Below are positions 1-5,647 of a stretch of DNA of 7,763 nt, one piece after another. A program made the position numbers and the translations under genes. The notes under the pieces were generated by a model, which searched no databases, had not been told where the DNA came from, and was given only the letters and a program-made list of their open reading frames with translations. Within the stretch, counting starts at the first letter, position 1. Every line of letters starts with the position of its first letter. Origin of the DNA: HGM05232 sp036661515 (lineage in GTDB: Bacteria; Bacteroidota; Bacteroidia; Bacteroidales; Muribaculaceae); the NCBI GenBank assembly GCA_036661515.1, contig JAVWYO010000096.1:1-7763 (forward strand). The letters run 5' to 3'.

Positions 1-5
1 CTAAA

Positions 6-986
6 TTAGTATTTGTAGATTAGGTTGGTGAGCGTTTGACCTACGGCTTTTAGGGTGGCGGGTGAGATGTTTACCATCGTGTCGTAGGTGGTGTGCCATG
101 CGGGGAAAAAGCCAGTGCCTCCATTTTGATCTATTATGTCGATACATGGTATTCCTGCTCGATTAACAAATACATGGTCGTCGGTTATCGCGCCTCCTAC
201 TTCGCTCACAAAATATTCACTATATCCTGCATCTTTTGCTATGTTCCATATCATATTTACCACTTGTGGCGCATAGCCCATCGATAAATATTCTTTTGAA
301 AAACGGGCATTTTTAGCTCCAACCATGTCGAGTAATATGCCGTATTGTGGTGCGTAATCGGGGCGGTGCATGTTTTTTGTCCAATATTGTGTACCAAGAG
401 CCCAAGAGCTTTCGGAATCGGCTCCTCCCGATGAATTTCCCCAATCTTCGGCATCAACAAAGATGATGTCAATACCCACGTTTGGGCTATTAAGTGATAT
501 TATACGTGCCAGTTCAAGAAGTACTCCTACGCCACTTGCCCCGTCGTTTGCGCCCATAACGGGTTGTGATTGTTTCGACACGTCGGGGTCGTTATCAGCC
601 CAAGGTCGGCTGTCCCAGTGAGCAATAAAAAGTATTCGCTTTGTGCTATCGGGATTGAACTCTCCAATTATGTTTTTAGCATGCAATATTGTGCCATCAA
701 ATGCTGTTAGTTCGGTATCTTGTACCGATACCCATGCACCACGATTACGCAGTTCGGCCTCAAGATATTCACCAGTGCGTCTATGTGCTTCGGTATTTGG
801 AACTCTTGCGCCAAATTCTACTTGCTTGCTTACATAGCTATATGCGCTGTCTTCATTAAAATTTATCTTGTTTTCGGCAACAGCATCAGTGTCGGTGCTA
901 CTTTCTTTTTTTGTAGAAGAGCAACTTGCCATAAGAATAAATCCCATTGAAAGGAGTATTAATATATTACGTGATAACATCGTCAT
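6..986 (-). CDS. M28-family glutaminyl-peptide cyclotransferase-like lipoprotein
   Basis: A 326-residue zinc-dependent enzyme of the M28/type II glutaminyl cyclase group, which converts N-terminal Gln (or Glu) of exported proteins to pyroglutamate. It probably acts in the periplasm, anchored to a membrane. An N-terminal hydrophobic stretch ends in MASC, so Cys22 is the likely lipidated residue. Visible family motifs are AHWDSRPWAD (122-131), GANDGASG (145-152, metal ligand Asp148), DAEDWG (178-183, Glu180/Asp181 pair), DDH (269-271) and PAWHTTYD (295-302, metal ligand His298). DDH and WHT match the order of human QPCT, and the HWDSRPWAD block resembles the Porphyromonas gingivalis cyclase; both comparisons are from memory. 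The start could be Met1 or Met3 (base 980), and both leave a usable signal peptide. It is transcribed divergently from the next gene. A plain M28 aminopeptidase is the alternative; the M28 fold is near certain, the cyclase activity likely. Confidence 0.85.
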   Translation of the reverse strand: MTMLSRNILILLSMGFILMASCSSTKKESSTDTDAVAENKINFNEDSAYSYVSKQVEFGARVPNTEAHRRTGEYLEAELRNRGAWVSVQDTELTAFDGTILHAKNIIGEFNPDSTKRILFIAHWDSRPWADNDPDVSKQSQPVMGANDGASGVGVLLELARIISLNSPNVGIDIIFVDAEDWGNSSGGADSESSWALGTQYWTKNMHRPDYAPQYGILLDMVGAKNARFSKEYLSMGYAPQVVNMIWNIAKDAGYSEYFVSEVGGAITDDHVFVNRAGIPCIDIIDQNGGTGFFPAWHTTYDTMVNISPATLKAVGQTLTNLIYKY

Positions 987-1009
987 TTTTTGTTTATGAA
1001 ATAATTATT

Positions 1010-1017
1010 CAAAATTA
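1010..1017 (-). promoter_or_regulatory. Bacteroidetes-type promoter (-7 box) for the cyclase gene
   Basis: On the minus strand this reads TAATTTTG, a full match to TAnnTTTG. A TTTC (1037-1040) lies 19 bases further upstream and is a one-mismatch -33 box (TTTG). Transcription would begin near 1003-1006, leaving a short leader of about 20 bases before the ATG at 986. This is inferred from motif and position only. Confidence 0.5.
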
Positions 1018-1093
1018 AGCGAAATTATTCACATTGGAAAGAATTATTCTTACTGATCTCTTTTTTTCGCATAGAGTAGGGCATTTGTGATGA

Positions 1094-1101
1094 TAACTTT
1101 G
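1094..1101 (+). promoter_or_regulatory. Bacteroidetes-type promoter (-7 box) for the 188-aa/capsid-like unit
   Basis: TAACTTTG matches the -7 consensus TAnnTTTG and is followed by GCAGT, as at the promoter at 3773. No convincing TTTG -33 box is seen at 19-21 bases upstream. Transcription would start around 1105-1108, giving a leader of about 33 bases before the ATG at 1140. Confidence 0.55.
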
Positions 1102-1139
1102 CAGTGTTGATGTAACAAAACAAATATTATAAAAACACT

Positions 1140-1706
1140 ATGGACGATTACGAAGAACAAGAAGAGACGCAACTGTCGGCTGAGGAAACAGAGCAAATTG
1201 AAGCAGATGCTAAAGAAGTGAAAATGCCGAGCGATGAGCCGACTAATGAGTTATTTAATTTGATATTTAAAGATGCTCGAATATGCCACTTTGTTGCCGA
1301 TTTAATTGCTGGTATGAGTGTAGATGATGCAGCAAAGCGCAATTTTGTGCCAACTCAAAATGTATTGCAGATTGATGACGCGATTGCTAAAGAGGTGTGT
1401 GATGCAATGAAATGGGCTCCTGAGATGTGGGATAGCGTTAGCAATGCTGTGACTGCTACTTATTATCAAATTATGAATGGAGAATGCTCGGCACCGGTGA
1501 TTACGTTATTGTGTAAAGGCATTGACTATGATTGTGCTGTGCTTAATGCCGAAAATATGGGATATGTGCGTGGGCGTAATGAGAAGATTGAATTATTAAA
1601 ACGTAGTAATATGGCTTCATTGTCTAATACTGAAAAACCGCAAAAAAGTGCCACACATTTCACTACTATTTTGGAAAATACACGACGTAGTGTGTGGGAC
1701 GACTAA
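1140..1706 (+). CDS. Acidic 188-aa protein of unknown function, partner of capsid-like gene
   Basis: I do not recognise a named family. Residues 1-37 are very acidic (about 15 Asp/Glu) and probably disordered. Residues 37-155 look alpha-helical, with a segment FVADLIAGMSVDDAAKR (51-67) and a block GYVRGRNEKIE (141-151). A polar linker (156-173) leads to a C-terminal tail FTTILENTRRSVWDD (174-188). A GY-RGRNE block followed by a terminal R-x-VWD tail resembles hypothetical proteins I recall from Bacteroidales mobile DNA, but I cannot confirm this. There is no signal peptide or membrane segment. It is the first gene after the promoter at 1094 and lies 60 bases before the capsid-like gene, probably in one transcript. 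An acidic helical protein just before a capsid gene could be a scaffold, head accessory or cargo protein; this is inference. The coding reality is well supported by length and context. Confidence 0.8.
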   Translation: MDDYEEQEETQLSAEETEQIEADAKEVKMPSDEPTNELFNLIFKDARICHFVADLIAGMSVDDAAKRNFVPTQNVLQIDDAIAKEVCDAMKWAPEMWDSVSNAVTATYYQIMNGECSAPVITLLCKGIDYDCAVLNAENMGYVRGRNEKIELLKRSNMASLSNTEKPQKSATHFTTILENTRRSVWDD

Positions 1707-1725
1707 AACCGAATAAATCGAAACC

Positions 1726-1770
1726 ATGAAAAACATTTTTATTAATCAAAAATATCAATTTTACTTATGA
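1726..1770 (+). CDS. Possible 14-codon leader ORF overlapping capsid-like start
   Basis: ATG at 1726 opens a peptide MKNIFINQKYQFYL that ends at TGA 1768-1770. It overlaps the ATG at 1767 of the next gene as ATGA. This arrangement can couple translation of two reading frames, and it fills most of the otherwise empty 60-base gap. No ribosome-binding signal distinguishes it, and in AT-rich DNA it may be chance. Confidence 0.2.
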   Translation: MKNIFINQKYQFYL

Positions 1771-3188
1771 AAAAATTAACAAACAAAGAAGTTAAAGACT
1801 TTAGTTATTATGCTAATATTGCTTGGCAGTGGGTGAAAAGTGAAAAAGGGATTTTTACCATTCTCACAATTTTAGTTCTTATTTCGGCTATTGTGTCGTG
1901 TAGTAGTGAATATGCAATGGCGGTAGCTGTAATTGCTGGCGTTGATAATGGCAAACATGTTGTTGGTGGTCCGTTGACTACCGATATAGTACACAACGAA
2001 AGTGATTTCTTGCTAAATGAAATAGATCAACGTATCATAAAGATACGTCCAATGGCAACACCTATCGATCAGTTATCGCGTTGGGCTGGCTCAAAACATG
2101 CTGGTAGTTTGATAGTCGATTATTATTCAGTGGATACAAAGCCCACTAAGACAACCTTAAAGACTACCTATGTTGAGCCTGTGGCAAGTGCCGTAACATC
2201 TGCTGCACAACGCTTAAATATTGACACAGCAAACAATGATATGTTTGAAGTTTCGGAAACGATTTTGATGCAAGGAGTTAGTGGATATGATGAGAGTGGA
2301 ACTAAAACGTTGCAAAACGATTTGGTGCTATACGTTGTGTCAAAAGAGGAGAATGGTGGGATAAATGTGATAGCAGTAAATGGTAAAAAGATTGGCAACA
2401 TTGAAAATTGTATTCCTTCACTCGATGAAGGAGTTTCAATGATACGCATGGGGCGTGCCGCTACCGAGCTTGATGTGCAGACATCTCAATTTGAATCTTT
2501 ACCAATAAAAGCGCAAAATTACTGCCAAATATTCAAAATGCAGATTGAGCAAAGTACCCTTCAAAAAATTGCTAATAAAGAGATTGGCTGGGACTTTAGC
2601 GACCAAGAAGAGTCTGCCATCTACGATATGAGAATGGGAATGGAGAAGAATTTTCTATTCGGTGAAAAGCGTAAAATCTACGATTATAAGAAAAAGGAAA
2701 CGGTGCTTCTCACTGGTGGAATATGGCAACAAGCAGGTAAGTCCTTTACTTATGGCGAAGTAGGATTTACGCAAGATACCATTGTAGATATGATGAAAAA
2801 GGCATTTACTGGCAATGCTGGCAATAAACGCAAAGTGCTTATTGGGGGTTCAAATCTTATAGGACGCATCAATAAGATTGAATCGACAAAGATTGTGGCA
2901 GCAGGTGACGATGTAGTGAAATGGGGCATTGATTTCTCCGAAATGCGTTCAAAATTTGGTAAATTCTATGTATTGCTATCCGAAGTATTTGATGAATGTG
3001 GTATGAGCGATTGTGGTATGGTAATCGACCCTGAATATATTCAAAAGTATAGCCACATTCCATTTGGCACCGAAGCTATCAATCTTAAAGCTGCTGGTAT
3101 TCGCAATACTGATGCTCTTGTCTTGACAGAAGCAAGTTGCTTAACACTGCGCTATCCCCAAGCTCATATGCGCATTACGATGCAATAG
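1767..3188 (+). CDS. HK97-fold phage major capsid-like protein with hydrophobic N-terminal extension
   Basis: A 473-residue protein resembling major capsid proteins of Bacteroidales tailed phages (SU10/DUF5309-like), as I recall them. The capsid-like signs are an N-terminal arm VVGGPLTTDIV (65-75), then LNEIDQRIIKIRPMATPIDQ (83-102) and a YYSVDTKP turn (119-126). Further on are NYCQIFKMQIE (251-261), FLFGEKRK (296-303) with LLTGGIW (314-320), and VLIGGSN (357-363). The A-domain-like end has LSEVFDECG (404-412), MVIDPEYI (418-425) and a final strand LRYPQAHMRI (461-470). Ahead of this, residues 29-45 form a hydrophobic segment ending IVSC, like a transmembrane anchor or lipobox (Cys45). Met51 (base 1917) begins a stretch that looks like a normal capsid N-terminus, so two starts are possible. 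The frame is intact. No other phage gene is nearby. It could be a prophage remnant or a domesticated capsid; the family call rests on remembered patterns. Confidence 0.75.
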   Translation: MKKLTNKEVKDFSYYANIAWQWVKSEKGIFTILTILVLISAIVSCSSEYAMAVAVIAGVDNGKHVVGGPLTTDIVHNESDFLLNEIDQRIIKIRPMATPIDQLSRWAGSKHAGSLIVDYYSVDTKPTKTTLKTTYVEPVASAVTSAAQRLNIDTANNDMFEVSETILMQGVSGYDESGTKTLQNDLVLYVVSKEENGGINVIAVNGKKIGNIENCIPSLDEGVSMIRMGRAATELDVQTSQFESLPIKAQNYCQIFKMQIEQSTLQKIANKEIGWDFSDQEESAIYDMRMGMEKNFLFGEKRKIYDYKKKETVLLTGGIWQQAGKSFTYGEVGFTQDTIVDMMKKAFTGNAGNKRKVLIGGSNLIGRINKIESTKIVAAGDDVVKWGIDFSEMRSKFGKFYVLLSEVFDECGMSDCGMVIDPEYIQKYSHIPFGTEAINLKAAGIRNTDALVLTEASCLTLRYPQAHMRITMQ

Positions 3189-3214
3189 TAACCTATTAAA
3201 GCTCAAATTATTTA

Positions 3215-3254
3215 ATTCCGCACATGGTAGTTGCGCAACTACCATGTGCGGAAT
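3215..3254 (+). terminator. Perfect 40-base palindrome followed by T-rich run
   Basis: The arms run from 3215 to 3234 and from 3235 to 3254 and are exactly complementary (centre TTGCGCAA). They would form a stem of about 18 bp with a tight loop. TATTTGTTTTTG follows on the plus strand, as expected for an intrinsic terminator 27 bases after the capsid-like stop codon. The minus-strand relic gene ends 33 bases away on the other side, so the hairpin may also stop transcription from that direction, although its T run there is weaker. Confidence 0.85.
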
Positions 3255-3286
3255 ATTTGTTTTTGTCAAAGCTGTAAAAGAACAAC

Positions 3287-3654
3287 TTATATCTCATCTA
3301 ATGACAAGCCAGAATAGGTAATATGATAATTTTTTAGTTCATCTGTTGCTTGTAGAAAATGTACGCCTTTATCACGGAGTATATTGAGGTCGATGTTTTC
3401 GGTTTTGCGTTTAATCTCAACAATCTGTGCCTGTTGCTCCAGCTCATTAACCAAATCAATCTCATTTTCACCCTTTCGATTCCAGTAGCCACCAATGTGG
3501 GTGATATTACCACTTTGAATAAACTTCTTGCGGAAATATTTTTCCAACATTTTGCCGCTGAAAGTTTTGTAATCTCGATCGATGATTGTTTTTAACCCCT
3601 CATAATTACCGGCTTCTATCATACAGCCTCTTTCTCCCTATTATAAAATTTCAT
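3287..3654 (-). pseudogene. AAA ATPase/DUF234 gene relic with internal deletion
   Basis: The open frame 3622-3287 (111 aa) matches the C-terminal part of Bacteroidales AAA-type ATPases with a DUF234, PD-(D/E)XK-like tail. It has TFSGKMLEKYF, GYWNRKGENEIDLV and VEIKRK, giving a Glu-x-Asp ... Glu-x-Lys nuclease-like core, and ends in SGLSLDEI. Intact members are roughly 350-400 aa. Just upstream, in another frame, ATG at 3654 reads MKFYNREKEAV then TGA; FYNREKE is the usual start of this family. The true first ten or so codons are therefore joined, out of frame, to the last 110 or so. All Walker A, Walker B and sensor motifs (about 250 residues) are gone. This looks like one deletion inside a once intact gene. 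A short protein from ATG 3622 remains possible but would lack the ATPase. Family and start assignments are from memory. Confidence 0.8.
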
Positions 3655-3772
3655 ATCTAAAACGATTAAGAAATATCAAGTTCCGAAATAGCTGTTTCTT
3701 AAATGACGATACCAGTAATGTAAAGGCATATAAATAATTTGATAATACGCATTTTTCATGTCAAAATTGCGC

Positions 3773-3780
3773 TATCTTTG
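3773..3780 (+). promoter_or_regulatory. Bacteroidetes-type promoter (-7 box) for the glsA-glsB-wzi-like operon
   Basis: TATCTTTG is an exact match to TAnnTTTG. A T-rich stretch (3752-3756) stands in for the -33 box, but spacing is not ideal. Transcription would start near 3785, downstream of the earliest possible ATG of the open frame (3739). The acyltransferase start is therefore placed at 3850, after a leader of about 65 bases. Confidence 0.65.
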
Positions 3781-3849
3781 CAGTCGTATAAAATTAATAG
3801 ATGTCCACGAGAAAAATTAAAACAACTTCTTAGAGCGACTTTTTTTATT

Positions 3850-4674
3850 ATGTTGAACAACGCAACTACTAAGCTCAGCGTTGAGGCTGTTTTGAAAGCA
3901 AAAGCTCCACGTTTAGCTAAATTTTTGCCACAGTTTGTCATTAAATGGTTTGAACGCACCATTTGTCAAGATGAACTAAATGGTATATTAGAGCGCCATT
4001 CTGGGAAAAGAGGGGTGGAATTTGCCACAGCTATCATCAAGGACTTGAATATAGCGCTTGATATTGAAGGCATAGAAAATATTCCAGCACAAGGCCGATA
4101 TATATTTGCCTCTAATCATCCTCTTGGTGCACTTGATGGAATCGCCTTAATCTCTTTCTTAGGTGACCGATTTAATAAACGAGTAAAATTTCTTGTTAAT
4201 GATATTCTTATGAATATTGAGCCCCTAAGAGATGCTTTTTTGCCGATTAATAAGCATGGAGGGCAAGGACGTGAAGCGGTGAGCATTATTAATGACGCAT
4301 TTGCAAGTGATAATCAAATTGTAACATTCCCTGCTGGACTTTGTTCACGCAATCTACATGGCGATGTAATCGAAGACTTGCAGTGGCAAAAAGATTTTAT
4401 AACAAAGAGCGTAAAATATCAGCGTGATATTATTCCTGTATATTTTGAAGGATATAATTCGCGTTTCTTTTATAGATTAGGCAAAATACGTAGGCGTTTG
4501 GGCTTGAAAATCAATATAGAAATGATATATTTGCCGAGCGAAATATTTAAGAGTCGCAATAAGAGATATGTAATATACTTTGGCAAGCCCATTGCATGGC
4601 AAAAGTTTGACGCATCTAAGAGTGCGTTAGACTGGGCTTTAAATGTAAGAGAAACGGTATATAGTTTAAAGTAA
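3850..4674 (+). CDS. glsA: PlsC-type O-acyltransferase, probable glycine-lipid GlsA
   Basis: A 274-residue member of the lysophospholipid acyltransferase (PlsC) superfamily, likely acting at the inner-membrane face. With the next gene it fits the GlsA/GlsB pair that makes glycine lipids in Bacteroides thetaiotaomicron. GlsA would add a second fatty acid to the hydroxyl of N-(3-hydroxyacyl)glycine. Seen motifs are SNHPLGALDG (88-97; catalytic His90 and Asp96, spaced HX5D rather than the textbook HX4D), INKHGGQGRE (133-142), FPAGLCSR (160-167, in place of FPEGTR) and IIPVYFEG (194-201). The longer frame from 3739 is rejected because the -7 box at 3773 lies inside it. Met at 3850 is the next ATG in frame and opens a typical MLNNATTKLSVEAV leader. 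The next gene begins 10 bases after the stop. A general 1-acylglycerol-phosphate acyltransferase is the alternative role. Confidence 0.78.
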   Translation: MLNNATTKLSVEAVLKAKAPRLAKFLPQFVIKWFERTICQDELNGILERHSGKRGVEFATAIIKDLNIALDIEGIENIPAQGRYIFASNHPLGALDGIALISFLGDRFNKRVKFLVNDILMNIEPLRDAFLPINKHGGQGREAVSIINDAFASDNQIVTFPAGLCSRNLHGDVIEDLQWQKDFITKSVKYQRDIIPVYFEGYNSRFFYRLGKIRRRLGLKINIEMIYLPSEIFKSRNKRYVIYFGKPIAWQKFDASKSALDWALNVRETVYSLK

Positions 4675-4684
4675 AAAACAACTG

Positions 4685-5629
4685 ATGAGCATCATAATGC
4701 AAGAAATCATTGCGAAAGTACAAGTAGAATTAATTGAAGCAGAACTATCAAAGAACTGTTTCTTACGACATACGAATAAAGGGGATAATGAGATATATGT
4801 TGTTGACGCATTTAGTGCGCCAAACACAATGCGCGAAGTAGGACGACTACGCGAAATAGCATTTCGTAGTGCTGGTGGTGGTACGGGATTAAGTTGTGAT
4901 GTCGACGAATTTGACACGATGACCCCTCCATGTAGGCAGTTGATTGTGTGGAACCCTAAGGATCGCGAAATAGTGGGTGGATATCGATATATACTTGGTG
5001 AAAATATCAAGTTTGATGCTTGTGGGCTCCCTAATATTGCTACCGCTCACATGTTCAATTTCTCGAAGCGATTCCTTGAAGAATTGTTACCTGTAACGAT
5101 TGAGCTGGGACGCTCGTTCGTGACGCTTGAATATCAATCAACAAAACTTGGAGCAAAAGCCTTATATGCCCTTGATAATTTGTGGGACGGACTCGGTGCA
5201 TTAATGGTTGAACATCCGCAAATAAAATATCTATTTGGAAAGGTAACCATGTATCCAAGCTATTCTATTGAGGGACGAAACATGCTACTTTACTTCCTTA
5301 ACCTATATTTTCCAGATGTCGATAAATTGGTAACACCTATTATCCCGCTTGAAACAAATGCCGACATTAAAGAAATGGAAAAAATATTTTGTGGCAATGA
5401 CTTTAAAGAGGATCATAAGGCACTTAATCAGCATATTCGTGAGCTTGGATACAATATCCCACCACTCATTAATGCTTATATGAATTTATCGCCTACGATG
5501 AAAATGTTTGGTACAGCTATTAATTATGAATTTGGTAATGTTGAAGAGAGTGGAATCCTTGTTTCAATAGCCGACATAGTTGAAGAGAAAAAGAGCCGGC
5601 ACATAAGTTCGTACGAAAAAAACGAATAA
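4685..5629 (+). CDS. glsB: GNAT/hemolysin-type N-acyltransferase, probable glycine-lipid GlsB
   Basis: A 314-residue acyltransferase of the OlsB/'hemolysin-like' GNAT group. In Bacteroides the homologue GlsB transfers a 3-hydroxyacyl chain, presumably from acyl carrier protein, to the amino group of glycine, the first step of glycine-lipid synthesis. The N-terminal half carries the recognisable family stretch NTMREVGRLREIAFR (47-61), AGGGTG (63-68), DEFD (74-77), QLIVWNP (85-91) and VGGYRY (97-102), then IELGRSFV (139-146). The C-terminal region has the LSPTMKMFGTAIN (268-280) block I associate with the Bacteroidales form. No signal peptide is present. Start at 4685 or the in-frame ATG at 4697 (MQEIIAKV); the second resembles the usual family start better. 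It follows the GlsA-like gene by 10 bases (or 22), and pairing of the two genes supports the role. Ornithine N-acylation is an alternative substrate. Confidence 0.8.
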   Translation: MSIIMQEIIAKVQVELIEAELSKNCFLRHTNKGDNEIYVVDAFSAPNTMREVGRLREIAFRSAGGGTGLSCDVDEFDTMTPPCRQLIVWNPKDREIVGGYRYILGENIKFDACGLPNIATAHMFNFSKRFLEELLPVTIELGRSFVTLEYQSTKLGAKALYALDNLWDGLGALMVEHPQIKYLFGKVTMYPSYSIEGRNMLLYFLNLYFPDVDKLVTPIIPLETNADIKEMEKIFCGNDFKEDHKALNQHIRELGYNIPPLINAYMNLSPTMKMFGTAINYEFGNVEESGILVSIADIVEEKKSRHISSYEKNE

Positions 5630-5647
5630 CAACTAATAGAAAATATT

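Noticed and set aside
93..950. Several plus-strand open frames (64-83 aa) inside the cyclase gene
   Set aside because: They lie opposite a gene with clear catalytic motifs, have no family resemblance and no promoter; they are shadows.
1140..3188. A complete prophage or transposon around the capsid-like gene
   Set aside because: No integrase, transposase, terminase, portal or tail gene, and no direct repeats or tRNA gene at the edges.
3359..3595. Plus-strand 78-aa frame opposite the ATPase relic
   Set aside because: The minus strand carries the recognisable DUF234 motifs; the plus-strand translation shows nothing conserved.
3666..3702. Inverted repeat TTAAGAAA/TTTCTTAA with a 21-base loop
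   Set aside because: Arms are only 8 AT-rich bases with a long loop and no T run; expected by chance here.
3801..3833. Ten-codon ORF (MSTRKIKTTS) in the leader of the glsA-like gene
   Set aside because: No regulatory codon bias, no hairpin pair and no coupling to the next start; most likely chance.
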